NCBI GenBank assembly: GCA_903905655.1
Contig: CAIVHG010000035.1
Span: 1 to 64,000, forward strand
Direction of reading: 5' to 3'
From: an uncultured beta proteobacterium
GTDB lineage: Bacteria; Pseudomonadota; Gammaproteobacteria; Burkholderiales; SG8-41
Length of the DNA stretch: 64,000 bases
Part shown: positions 8,535 through 17,194 of the stretch, piece by piece
Layout: each line of letters begins with the position of its first letter
How positions within the stretch are numbered: position 1 is the stretch's first letter
Made by a program: the position numbers and the translations under genes
The notes under the pieces: model-generated
Database searches by the model: none
Told to the model about the DNA's origin: nothing
Seen by the model: only the letters and a program-made list of their open reading frames with translations

Positions 8535-8580
8535 GCGGGCGCCTTAAAGCGTGCGGGCGCAATAGCCGCGCGCCTAAAAA
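8520..8580 (+). repeat. Imperfect 31-bp tandem duplication of a gene end
   Basis: GTGCGGGCGCAATA occurs at 8520 and again at 8551. Each copy continues with a similar GC-rich tail (GCGGGCGCCTTAAA against CCGCGCGCCTAAAA). The first copy contains the last codons and stop of the preceding gene. The GCGCGC arms around AAAAAA at about 8570-8588 can form a hairpin. Confidence 0.6.
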
Positions 8581-8602
8581 AGCGCGCGCAGCAGCCCTGC
8601 GC

Positions 8603-8622
8603 GAATGTAACGGGAATGTAAC
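8603..8622. promoter_or_regulatory. Direct repeat with 11-bp step, candidate response-regulator site
   Basis: GAATGTAAC is repeated exactly with an 11-bp step, about 125 bp before the DUF1800 gene. Direct repeats at 10-11 bp are typical targets of OmpR/PhoB-family regulators. The regulator is not identified. Confidence 0.4.
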
Positions 8623-8746
8623 AACGCATCGCCTGCATTGACCGTCGGCCGCGCCCGCTGCTAGCATTTGCCTGGTTCGTGAGATATGCGCAGCGGGGTA
8701 TGCGCCAACTTTGCGCCCGCCTTGGGGAGATCAAGAGCCATCAGCG

Positions 8747-10336
8747 ATGAATGGGATTCCGCATAACGGCAAGCCGATGCTGAGTACACGACGCACCTGG
8801 AGTACGGCACTCGCTGTTGCCGCCTGCGCCATCGCCGCGTGCGCCCCCCTTTCCCCGGACCATCCGGCATCCGCAGAATCGCGCGCCGAGCAAGTACAAA
8901 GCGTCGAGCCGCTGCAGTTGCTCAACCGCCTGACCTGGGGCGCGAGCTGGGCATCGGCGCAGCAGATCTCTGCGCTCGGCAGCGCGCGGTTCCTGGAACA
9001 GCAGCTTCATCCCGCGCCCGCCGCTATGCCTCCCGAGATCGCGGCCCAGATCGACGCCATGACGATCTCGCAGCGCCCGGCCACGCAACTCGCGATCGAT
9101 CTCGAGCAGCGCCGCATCCAGGCCAATGCGATCGCAGATACTGAAAGCAAGCAGGCCGCGTTGCAGGCGTATCAGCAGGAACTGACACGGCTTGGGCGCG
9201 AGGCCGCGGCGCGCTCGCTGCTGCGCGCGCTCTACTCGCCCAATCAACTGCAGGAGCAGATGACCTGGTTCTGGATGAACCACTTCAACGTCTATCTGTT
9301 CAAACGCGACATCCGCGCGCTAGTCGGCGATTACGAGGAGCATGCGATACGCGATCATGCGCTCGGCCGCTTCCGCGACCTCCTGGCGGCGACCGTGCAT
9401 CATCCGGCGATGCTGCGTTATCTGGACAACGAGCAGAACGCGGCGGGCCGTCTCAACGAAAACTATGCGCGCGAGCTGATGGAACTGCACACCCTGGGTG
9501 TGGACGGCGGCTACACCCAGTCCGATGTGCAGGAACTCGCGCGCATCCTGACCGGCCTTGGGGTCAACGTGAATCGCGGCAATCCGAACGTGCGCGCCGC
9601 GCTGGCCGGCCAGTACGTGCGCGATGGGTTGTGGGAATTCAATCCGGGCCGGCACGATTACGGCGACAAGGTCCTGCTCGGGCAAACGGTCAAAGGGCGG
9701 GGGCTTGCCGAGATCGACGAAGCGATCGATCGCCTCGCACGGCACCCCGCCACCGCGCGCTACATCAGCCGCAAGCTCGCCACGTATTTCTGCTGCGACG
9801 ACCCCGCGCCCGAACTCGTGGCACGCATGGCCCAGGCGTTCCAGGCGAGCGATGGCGACATCGCGGCGACGTTGAAGACACTCTATGCATCCCCCGAGTT
9901 CGCGCGCTCGCTGGGCCGCAAGTTCAAGGACCCCATGCACTACGTCGTGTCCGCGCTGCGGCTTGCATATGACGACAAACCCATACTCAACACGGCACCG
10001 ATCATCAACTGGCTCAACCGCATGGGCCAGCCGCTCTACGCCCACCTCACGCCCGACGGCTATTCGATGACTCAGGAAGCGTGGGCGAGCCCCGGCCAGA
10101 TGACGACGCGCTTCGAGATCGCGCGCGCAATCGGGGCGAGCAATGCGGGGCTGTTCCGCGGCGAAGGCCCGCAGCCGGCCGAGCGTCCGGCGTTCCCGCA
10201 GCTCGCCAACGCGGTATATTACGGGTCGCTGATCAAGACCATTGGCCCCGCCACACGCGATGCCCTGGAGCGGGCGGCGTCGCAGCAGGACTGGAACATG
10301 TATCTGCTTGCCTCCCCAGAATTCATGAACCGCTGA
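8747..10336 (+). CDS. DUF1800 family lipoprotein
   Basis: A 529-residue protein with a lipoprotein signal: a basic n-region, then a hydrophobic stretch ending IAAC. It has the DUF1800 hallmarks: LLNRLTWGAS near the N-terminus, QMTWFWMNHFNVY, RYLDNEQNAAGRLNENYARE followed by LMELHTLGVDGGYTQSDVQE, and the C-terminal LASPEFMNR. The function of DUF1800 is not established. It is repeatedly found directly before a DUF1501 gene, as here (17-bp gap), which suggests that the two exported proteins act together. The TTG start in the ORF track is rejected in favour of ATG 8747; ATG 8780, just before the signal sequence, is also possible. Confidence 0.8.
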   Translation: MNGIPHNGKPMLSTRRTWSTALAVAACAIAACAPLSPDHPASAESRAEQVQSVEPLQLLNRLTWGASWASAQQISALGSARFLEQQLHPAPAAMPPEIAAQIDAMTISQRPATQLAIDLEQRRIQANAIADTESKQAALQAYQQELTRLGREAAARSLLRALYSPNQLQEQMTWFWMNHFNVYLFKRDIRALVGDYEEHAIRDHALGRFRDLLAATVHHPAMLRYLDNEQNAAGRLNENYARELMELHTLGVDGGYTQSDVQELARILTGLGVNVNRGNPNVRAALAGQYVRDGLWEFNPGRHDYGDKVLLGQTVKGRGLAEIDEAIDRLARHPATARYISRKLATYFCCDDPAPELVARMAQAFQASDGDIAATLKTLYASPEFARSLGRKFKDPMHYVVSALRLAYDDKPILNTAPIINWLNRMGQPLYAHLTPDGYSMTQEAWASPGQMTTRFEIARAIGASNAGLFRGEGPQPAERPAFPQLANAVYYGSLIKTIGPATRDALERAASQQDWNMYLLASPEFMNR

Positions 10337-10353
10337 CTGAACGAGGTGCCATC

Positions 10354-11538
10354 ATGAATCGCCGCGATCTGCTCAAGTATCTTGCGGGCGCCCCGCTCGC
10401 CGCCTCGGCGCTGCAACTATATGCCGCGCCTGCCGCCAGCACAAAGCTGTTGGTGGTATTCATGCGCGGCGGTTACGACGCGGCCAATTTCCTGGTGCCG
10501 GTTTCCAGCAGCTACTACTACGAAGCGCGTCCCAACATCTCGGTGCCGCGGCCGGGCCAGGGAACGAACGCAGCACTGCCGCTTGACGCGGACTGGGGAT
10601 TGCATCCCGCGCTGCGCGACACGCTATACAAGCTCTATGAAAAAGGCCAGGCCGCGTTCATCCCCTTTGCCGGAACCGACGACCTCTCGCGCAGCCATTT
10701 CGAAACTCAGGACAGCATCGAGCTCGGGCAGGCGCTCGACGGCAGCCGCAATTACGGCTCCGGCTTTCTGAACCGGCTTACCGAAACACTGACCGGTGCC
10801 CGCGCCATCGCGTTTACCGATCAGTTGCCGATCGCCATGCGCGGCGGCGTGCGCGTTCCCAACATGGCTCTGAGATTCGTGGCCCGGCCCGGGGTCGACA
10901 CACAGCGCAGCGCCGTCATTGCATCCATGTACCGCAATACTGCACTCGGCGCGCAGGTCGAGGAAGGCTTCGCCGTGCGCAACGAGGTGATGCAGGATCT
11001 GGCGGCCGAGATGGAAGCGGCGAGCCGCAATGCGATCACAACCCGAGGCTTCGAACTGGAAGCACGCCGCATTGCGAAACTGATGCGCGAGCGATTCAAT
11101 CTCGGGTTCGTGGACGTCGGCGGCTGGGACACGCATGTAGGTGAAGGCGGCGCCAACGGCTACCTCGCGAGCCGTCTGGAAGAACTCGGCCGCGGACTCG
11201 CCGGCTACGCGGATGAGATGGGGCCGGCATGGCGCGACACCATCGTCGTCGTGATCAGCGAATTCGGGCGCACCTTCCGCGAAAACGGCAACCGCGGCAC
11301 CGACCACGGCCACGGCAGTGTCTACTGGGTGCTGGGCGGCGGCATGCGCGGCGGCCGCATCGCGGGAGAACAGCAGCGCATCGCGCAGAAGACGCTGTTC
11401 CAGAACCGCGATTACCCGGTGCTCAATGAATACCGCGCTGTGTTCGGCGGACTGTTTGCGCGGCTCTACGGCCTCGGACCGTCAGAGATCGCGCGCATAT
11501 TCTCAGGCGTACAGGCCAAGGACATCGGCCTGATTTAA
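10354..11538 (+). CDS. DUF1501 family protein, probably Tat-exported
   Basis: A 394-residue protein starting MNRRDLLKYLAGAPLAASAL, a twin-arginine-like leader with RR followed by a hydrophobic stretch. DUF1501 motifs include VVFMRGGYDAANFLVP, FETQDSIELG, DVGGWDTHVGEGG, VVISEFGRTFRENGNRGTDH and GHGSVYWVLGGG. The fold is alkaline-phosphatase/sulfatase-like with conserved Asp and His residues, but no activity is established. It follows the DUF1800 gene with a GAGGTG ribosome site; the two form a conserved pair. The long upstream extension in the ORF track is out-of-frame sequence of DUF1800. Confidence 0.85.
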   Translation: MNRRDLLKYLAGAPLAASALQLYAAPAASTKLLVVFMRGGYDAANFLVPVSSSYYYEARPNISVPRPGQGTNAALPLDADWGLHPALRDTLYKLYEKGQAAFIPFAGTDDLSRSHFETQDSIELGQALDGSRNYGSGFLNRLTETLTGARAIAFTDQLPIAMRGGVRVPNMALRFVARPGVDTQRSAVIASMYRNTALGAQVEEGFAVRNEVMQDLAAEMEAASRNAITTRGFELEARRIAKLMRERFNLGFVDVGGWDTHVGEGGANGYLASRLEELGRGLAGYADEMGPAWRDTIVVVISEFGRTFRENGNRGTDHGHGSVYWVLGGGMRGGRIAGEQQRIAQKTLFQNRDYPVLNEYRAVFGGLFARLYGLGPSEIARIFSGVQAKDIGLI

Positions 11539-11565
11539 GAGATGCAGACGCCGGCGCCGGCGCTG

Positions 11566-12198
11566 CTAATTCAGCGCGAGCGGATTCGGCGTGGGGTCGG
11601 CGATCTTGGTGAGCAGGTTGCGATCCCTGTGGTGAAATGGCTCGGACTTGCCGCGGATCATGAGCACCGTGTCCTCGTCATAGGACCAGGTGCCGTCAGG
11701 GTTGATGCTCACCTTGATGCGGAACTCCACCGTCTTGAACGCGTATTCGAGAAACGGCGTGGAGCAGATGCCGTAGCTTTCCGCGCCTTTGGTCGCGACC
11801 AGCTCGAACTCCTTTGAATCCGCGGATGCCGTGCCCACTGCCATCGCGACCTGGGCGCGCGGAATGGTGAGCGTCTGGATGACAGTCCCGGTGGCGGGTT
11901 CCCAAAGCCAGTATCCGACCTGATCGTGGTAGGTCTTGGACTGGCCCGGCTTGACCATGTGCGTGTGATACCTGAGGCCGTAGAACAGCTGCGGCCCATT
12001 GGTCTGCGGATCGATCGGCTGCAGCTCGATGCGCTCGACGAACGCCTGCTTTTTCGGGCCGTCCGCCTTGGGCTTGACGTCGAGGCCGCGCGCCCCCTGC
12101 CAGATGCCCGCCATGCCCGTCAGCGGGCCGAGATTGCGCAGCGTATCGACATCGACGTCCGACGGCTCTGTATAAATATCCTCGGAAAACTCCTCCAT
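11566..12198 (-). CDS. FABP-like heme-binding beta-barrel protein (nitrobindin-like)
   Basis: A 210-residue soluble protein. GMAGIWQGARGLDVKP at about residues 28-43 matches the GxWxGxG signature at the start of the nitrobindin/THAP4-like barrel. Further strands carry FYGLRYHTHM, DQVGYWLWEPATGTVIQTLT and TWSYDEDTVLMI. The tail EPFHHRDRNLLTKI contains the His that in nitrobindins is the axial heme ligand. Heme binding is an inference from the family. It is convergent with the DUF1501 gene and points the same way as the multiheme cluster, with a 150-bp gap to the 12-heme gene. Confidence 0.65.
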   Translation of the reverse strand: MEEFSEDIYTEPSDVDVDTLRNLGPLTGMAGIWQGARGLDVKPKADGPKKQAFVERIELQPIDPQTNGPQLFYGLRYHTHMVKPGQSKTYHDQVGYWLWEPATGTVIQTLTIPRAQVAMAVGTASADSKEFELVATKGAESYGICSTPFLEYAFKTVEFRIKVSINPDGTWSYDEDTVLMIRGKSEPFHHRDRNLLTKIADPTPNPLALN

Positions 12199-12347
12199 GA
12201 TGTACTCCTATGCAGTTATTAGGCATGGAGTCATGCGCAGCCTGGTGATGCTCCGGCCAATCGGACCCCGAAGCTGAATTATGCCACCTTGGTCACGCCT
12301 TTACTAAATGTCGAGGCCGGTGCGCGGCAGCACGGGACCAACGGCCA

Positions 12348-14024
12348 TCAATAGCTTCGACCGTTGTGCGTTTCCCCGTGACAGTTCAGATAGCACTGCC
12401 GGGTCACCGTATTGACGTAGAGCTTCGCGGCGGCACCAGTGCCCACCGGCGTATTGTCGGTGGTGGAAAGATTGATCAGCCGGCTGTTGAAGGTTGCGTT
12501 GCCCTGCGTGCCGCTGATCCCGTGCGGATCATGGCAGGCCTTGCAGCCATAGCGCAGATGTTCAGACCGGTTGTGCGGCGACCCGCTGGTGACGGTCGAT
12601 TGGCGGTGGCACTTGTAGCAGATGTCGCCGGCAGTCGGCGTGCTGTTGGTCGCATACGGCCGTTCCAGCAGCCGCACATTTGTAGATCCGTGCGGGCCGT
12701 TGGGTCCCGTTCCGCCGGCGCCCGGCCCGGCATTGTTGTTGTGGCAGTCTTCGCACTTGACGATGCTCGATATCGTCCACGGTGCGAGCAGGCTCGGCAC
12801 GTTCGCGCTCTTGCCGGGTCCTGCGACCGGATGATACGACGGATTGAGCGTGCTGAATTCGAGCCGCGTATTGCTCTGCGCGATCTGGCGTGCGATGAGC
12901 GGCGCGGGCTGGCCGGGGCTGTCGGCATGGCAGCGAAAGCAGATTTGATACTCTGCAGTGGCGGGATTGATCGCGGCACCATTGATATCGATGCCGCGCA
13001 CTCCGATGAGCGAGCCCGGCAGCGTTCCCGCCGTGGCATTGCTGGCGTGCGGATTGTGACAGTCCACGCACTCGACGTGACGCGACTGCGCCACCGCGGA
13101 TTCGATCGGGTCGTGCACGCCGGTGGTGGCCGCCACCGGATGGATTGAAGATTTAGCGAACTCGCTCTGGACATTTTTCGCCGCTACGTTGCCGTTGTGG
13201 CAAGGGTAGCAGTTGTTTTCCTCGACAGCGGTGTTGAGGTTCCATTTTTTGCCGCCGGCAGCGTGCGGCCGATGACAGCTCTCGCACGCGTTTGCCGAAA
13301 CCGTGGTCCAGCTGGTGTGCGGCCAGGGATTGGTGCCGCTGCCGTTCCAGGTCTTGGTCGACAGCCGGTGGTCGCTCTGACTCCAGTAATTCTTCAGGTG
13401 GCAGGTCTGGCACAGCGCGGACCCCTGATTCGACATCACCAGAAACTTTCCATTGCTATCGTCATGCGGATCGTGGCACGCTGTGCACTGCAGCTGACCT
13501 GCGGCATCGAGCTTCACGCGCCCCGTGAGCAGGGAAGGTGCCGCAAGCTCGCCGCGCGCGGCAGCGAGCGCCGCCGAGTAAGTGATCGACACCGGGTGAT
13601 CGTCCGAAAGATCCGTGCCGATGGCGCTGGCCGAGCCGGTGGGCATAGTCGTCACCCCGCCTGCCATCGCGATCGGCGTGGCGCGATTCAGCACATCGCC
13701 CAGCGCTATGGTGCCGTCGTGGCAGCTCAGGCACAACAGCGAAGCGCCATTGGGCTGACCGGCGTTGCCTTTGGCGGTGGAACTCGTGTACGGAATATAA
13801 GTCGCGCCTGGTGTGCGCCGGTTCCACAGCTGAGCGCTCGGTGCATTGTTATGCGGTGCATGGCAGAACACACAAATCTGCGGTTCCGACGCGCCTTTGA
13901 CAGTCCCCGGTCCGCTCACCGACAAATTATGTTTGCTCGTCGCCAGCAAACCAGCCGCAGCCGCCGGGAAAATCACGCACACTGCAACGACGATGGCGGC
14001 GAGCCACCGCAGCCAGCGACTCAA
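12348..14024 (-). CDS. Twelve-heme c-type cytochrome
   Basis: A 558-residue secreted cytochrome with a signal peptide ending near PAAAA. It has eleven CXXCH sites (CVFCH, CLSCH, CTACH, CQTCH, CESCH, CYPCH, CVDCH, CFRCH, CEDCH, CYKCH, CKACH) and one C-terminal CYLNCH, a CX3CH site. The first four hemes and their spacers resemble the tetraheme protein encoded at 18546-19199, so the protein looks like that module plus an eight-heme extension. The start is TTG, overlapping the stop of the upstream NHL gene as TTGA. It is last in the operon with a beta-barrel and two NHL lipoproteins. A role as the periplasmic or surface cytochrome of an outer-membrane conduit is inferred. Confidence 0.82.
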   Translation of the reverse strand: MSRWLRWLAAIVVAVCVIFPAAAAGLLATSKHNLSVSGPGTVKGASEPQICVFCHAPHNNAPSAQLWNRRTPGATYIPYTSSTAKGNAGQPNGASLLCLSCHDGTIALGDVLNRATPIAMAGGVTTMPTGSASAIGTDLSDDHPVSITYSAALAAARGELAAPSLLTGRVKLDAAGQLQCTACHDPHDDSNGKFLVMSNQGSALCQTCHLKNYWSQSDHRLSTKTWNGSGTNPWPHTSWTTVSANACESCHRPHAAGGKKWNLNTAVEENNCYPCHNGNVAAKNVQSEFAKSSIHPVAATTGVHDPIESAVAQSRHVECVDCHNPHASNATAGTLPGSLIGVRGIDINGAAINPATAEYQICFRCHADSPGQPAPLIARQIAQSNTRLEFSTLNPSYHPVAGPGKSANVPSLLAPWTISSIVKCEDCHNNNAGPGAGGTGPNGPHGSTNVRLLERPYATNSTPTAGDICYKCHRQSTVTSGSPHNRSEHLRYGCKACHDPHGISGTQGNATFNSRLINLSTTDNTPVGTGAAAKLYVNTVTRQCYLNCHGETHNGRSY

Positions 14025-15043
14025 GCGTCGCCCCCGATATACCGAAACACCTGGACGCGGCTGTTGTATGAATCGGCAACGTAGATTAAATCGTCGTCGC
14101 CAATGTAGATGCCCGCCGGCAGCCAGAATTCTCCGCGCTCGCGGCCGAGCGCGCCGAATGCGAGAAGCAGCCTGCCTGCAGTGTCGAATATCTGCACCGC
14201 ATTGAACAGCGCATCGACAACGTAGATGTGTCCATAGCGATCGGTGGCCACGCCCTTCTGGCGCAAATGATCCCCGCTGCCGTCGCCCAATTGCCCAAAC
14301 TTTCCCAGATAGCGACCGCCATCGTCGAAGATCTGGACGCGAAAATTCATGGCATCAGTTACATAGAGCTTGCCCTGCGGCGTGCGCCAGATGAGCGTCG
14401 GATAGTTGAATTCACCGTCGCCCGCGCCGCGGCGCCCGAAACTGTACGCGAGTTTTCCATTGCGCTCGAACACCTTGACGTCGTGCGCAGTGGTGTCCAC
14501 CACGTAAATCCGTCCGCTCCTTGCATCGACCGCGATCCCGGTCGGCTGCCTGAGCGGTGCGCTCAGTGCGACGCGGGAAATCACATGTTCGCGCGGCCGC
14601 ATGACCGACACGGTGGCGAGCGCAGAATCCGTGACGTAGACCTCTCCCGCCGCTCCACGTGCGAGCCCCACGGCAGACGGCAGTGCGCCGCTCTCAGGAC
14701 GCAGCAATTCGTAATCGCCATTTGCGGTGTCAAAGCGATGCACGCCTTGTGCGCCCGGGTCTGCTACATAAAGCATTGGCCCGACCGCGAGCACTGCCAT
14801 CGGCCGCACCAGCCGTGAGTCGCTGCCGCCGAACAGCGCGTCCGCGACGCGCTGCAGGAAACCCTTGGTGATACCGAGATCGTCGGGGCGCGCAATCGTC
14901 TCGACGTACGCGATCCGCGGCGCCGCCGGCGCCGCCGGCCACACCAGCGGCACCTTGTCCTCGGCTTTATGCACTGTTGGCGCGCATGCAGCCAGCGCCA
15001 GCAGCATCCAGATCACACAGGCCTTGTGTAGACGAATGCTCAT
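14021..15043 (-). CDS. NHL-repeat lipoprotein (second copy)
   Basis: A 340-residue lipoprotein: the hydrophobic segment ends LALAAC with C20 as the lipidated Cys. The rest is a beta-propeller of NHL repeats, seen as recurring blocks such as LRQPTGIAVD...GRIYVVDT, NYPTLIWRT...GKLYVTDA, LRQKGVATD...GHIYVVDA and LPAGIYIG...LIYVADS. NHL propellers are scaffolds for protein contacts. The start 2 nt after the beta-barrel stop indicates coupling. It is paralogous to the NHL lipoprotein upstream of the barrel; both have an [A]PRI block shortly after the lipobox. It may anchor or organise the barrel-cytochrome assembly. Confidence 0.8.
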   Translation of the reverse strand: MSIRLHKACVIWMLLALAACAPTVHKAEDKVPLVWPAAPAAPRIAYVETIARPDDLGITKGFLQRVADALFGGSDSRLVRPMAVLAVGPMLYVADPGAQGVHRFDTANGDYELLRPESGALPSAVGLARGAAGEVYVTDSALATVSVMRPREHVISRVALSAPLRQPTGIAVDARSGRIYVVDTTAHDVKVFERNGKLAYSFGRRGAGDGEFNYPTLIWRTPQGKLYVTDAMNFRVQIFDDGGRYLGKFGQLGDGSGDHLRQKGVATDRYGHIYVVDALFNAVQIFDTAGRLLLAFGALGRERGEFWLPAGIYIGDDDLIYVADSYNSRVQVFRYIGGDA

Positions 15044-15045
15044 GC

Positions 15046-17142
15046 TCAGAATTCTCTGCGGCCAACAAGCTGGATCAGGTTGCGCACGCGCTCGGTGTTG
15101 CCCTGAGTTTCGCGCGAGCGCCCGATATCCAGCGTGAGGCTCGCCTTGCGATAGCGCCATTGGCCCTTGATCGAGGCCGCCATGCGGCTGCGCGGCAACA
15201 CGCCGCCGATGTCCCGTTCGTAGCTCGCATCCGCGGACAGGTCGAGTCCGAACCAGCGCTGCGACCAGTACCTGAAGTCGTACGCGGTGAGATTCACATT
15301 CTGCGTGGAGTTCGCGTAGTCGACCCGGGTGCGGCGCATCCCGACGCGCACGTTGCCGGTGCCGAAGAACGGGTCTTCGCTCTGCACGTAGACGTCGCTT
15401 GCCACGCGCGTATAGGGAGAGATCGCTTCGCGCCGGTCTTCGCTCTCGAAACTGCCACCGACCGAAGATTCGAACGGCGTCTTCAGTGGCATATCCGCCC
15501 GCACCCCATACAGGCTACCGTGCACCGTATTGAGCTGAAACGTGGGACTGCCCGAGGTCAGACGCGGCGTGGACTCAATAAAGCGCAAATACACGCTCAC
15601 GTAGTTGCGCAGGCTCCAGTTGATGTTCAGCGTCTGATCGGACTGTGCATAGGCGTAAGTGCCCCCGACGTCGTAGCTGTAGTCCACCAGCACTTCCTGG
15701 CCGTCGACGATGTTGCCCCCGATCAGCCGCTGCAAGCGCATCTCCAGGCCGACCACGGTGATTGTGTAATCACTGCCTTCCACAAAGGACTGCGTGCGCG
15801 TGTTATTGCTGACGAGCACGCTGCCGCCGACGACATGCTGGTGCGAAAGTGGGGAATACGCGATTCCCGTCAGCGTAACGCGTTCTCCGATCACTGCGGT
15901 CTGGTTTGCCACGGCCTTCTGCTCGCGCAGATCGCGGCGCACGGCGTAGTTCACCTGCACGCTGCCCAGCGGAAGCGCATGCTGGTAGCGCCCCGATGCG
16001 TCGACCCCAGTTGTGCTCGAGGTGTACTGGCTGGTCCGGTTGTTTTCGCCATGCACGCTTACGGTCGCCGTGAGATCCTTGTGCGGCCAGTAGCTTGCGC
16101 CAGCGCTAACGGCATTGACTACAGAGGAAAGTGCTCCCTGATTGCTCGAGTTGTAGTTGTACGTCGCGAAACTCTGCAGCTGTTCCGAGTGCCGGCCGCG
16201 CACATCCAGAAATGCTCTGGCGTCCCGGCGATCGGGCAGTGCGCTCTGCCCAGTCACGTAGCTCTGGGTATTCAATGCGAGAAGATTGACGAGATCGAAT
16301 TGCCGGTTCGCGCCGAACGTGAATCGTGAATCGGCGCTCACGCTCTGCGTCGTGGAGTTGCTCGCCTGGACGGGAAGATTAGGGCTGCCGCTGATCGATG
16401 CCTGCTTCGTGCTCTGATATTGCACCTGAGTCGCACCCAGCGCACCGAACGACCGTGTTGCCTTGAAGTTGAGGCGGTCAAGCATATCGTCGATGATGCG
16501 GTCTACCCCCCGGCCCTGGGAATGCGCACGCGTTGCGTCCACATACACAGGCACCGGCGTCACCGGCCCCAATATTGACATATCAAAACCGTAGCGCGTG
16601 TTCTGCTGCGTGAGGACCTGGCCAGGCGAGACACTCAGGGTAGGATTCAGATGATCGTAGAACACCGATCCTCGATAAGGCTTGTCGCGCAGTATCGTCG
16701 CCCGGCCGGTCAGGTTGTAGAGCGCGCCCTTCGACTGATCGCTACTGGTATCGCTCGCGAAGCTCTGACGCTGCAACACCGGTCCGCCTCCGATGTCGAA
16801 GCTCAGCAGGCTCGGATGGTATGCATAGCTGTGCGTCATCAGAAACAACTCCTGCCGCAGATCCGCCTGCGCCTGGCGCGATCGCACCGGGGTTCCGCCG
16901 GCTGCCGGCTGCCCAGTCACAAACTCGTCACGCAAATAGCGTATCGTCGCGTAACCTTCCATGGCCGTGAAACGAAACGGCACGATGTCCTCGGCACGAC
17001 ATGAATCCGGCGGCGCCATGAGAAGTGCCAAGCCGCCGCAGGCCAGGAGCACCGCTGCTTGCATTGCACGGCCGCCTGCTGCGTTGCCTGCAAGCGAACA
17101 GCGCAACCTAGAGGCGTCCAGCGCTCGTTGCTTAATCGCCAC
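15046..17142 (-). CDS. Large outer-membrane beta-barrel protein of the cytochrome cluster
   Basis: A 698-residue protein with a signal peptide (hydrophobic MQAAVLLACGGLALLM, cleavage near CRA/ED). The mature chain consists almost wholly of alternating-residue strands such as GSVFYDHLNPTLSV, QSFATYNYNSSNQ and VDYSYDVGGTYAYAQSDQTL, and ends LIQLVGRREF with a terminal Phe. This fits a barrel of more than 20 strands, the size class of the MtrB/PioB-type sheaths of porin-cytochrome conduits. I see no MtrB-type N-terminal CXXC, so it is not called MtrB. GTG 17142 is chosen because it gives a basic signal n-region after GGAG; ATG 17064 is possible, and the TTG in the track is unlikely. Confidence 0.72.
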   Translation of the reverse strand: MAIKQRALDASRLRCSLAGNAAGGRAMQAAVLLACGGLALLMAPPDSCRAEDIVPFRFTAMEGYATIRYLRDEFVTGQPAAGGTPVRSRQAQADLRQELFLMTHSYAYHPSLLSFDIGGGPVLQRQSFASDTSSDQSKGALYNLTGRATILRDKPYRGSVFYDHLNPTLSVSPGQVLTQQNTRYGFDMSILGPVTPVPVYVDATRAHSQGRGVDRIIDDMLDRLNFKATRSFGALGATQVQYQSTKQASISGSPNLPVQASNSTTQSVSADSRFTFGANRQFDLVNLLALNTQSYVTGQSALPDRRDARAFLDVRGRHSEQLQSFATYNYNSSNQGALSSVVNAVSAGASYWPHKDLTATVSVHGENNRTSQYTSSTTGVDASGRYQHALPLGSVQVNYAVRRDLREQKAVANQTAVIGERVTLTGIAYSPLSHQHVVGGSVLVSNNTRTQSFVEGSDYTITVVGLEMRLQRLIGGNIVDGQEVLVDYSYDVGGTYAYAQSDQTLNINWSLRNYVSVYLRFIESTPRLTSGSPTFQLNTVHGSLYGVRADMPLKTPFESSVGGSFESEDRREAISPYTRVASDVYVQSEDPFFGTGNVRVGMRRTRVDYANSTQNVNLTAYDFRYWSQRWFGLDLSADASYERDIGGVLPRSRMAASIKGQWRYRKASLTLDIGRSRETQGNTERVRNLIQLVGRREF

Positions 17143-17194
17143 GCCGCCGCTCCGCTGTTGCCGGTATCCATCCCCTTCCCCGTCCAATGCATCG

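Noticed and set aside
14977-16329. 450-aa plus-strand ORF opposite the outer-membrane barrel gene
   Set aside because: Shadow ORF in GC-rich DNA; no family motif, and the minus-strand genes here are coupled end to end.
15046-17142. Naming the barrel MtrB
   Set aside because: The size and barrel pattern fit, but no N-terminal CXXC or other specific MtrB feature is visible.
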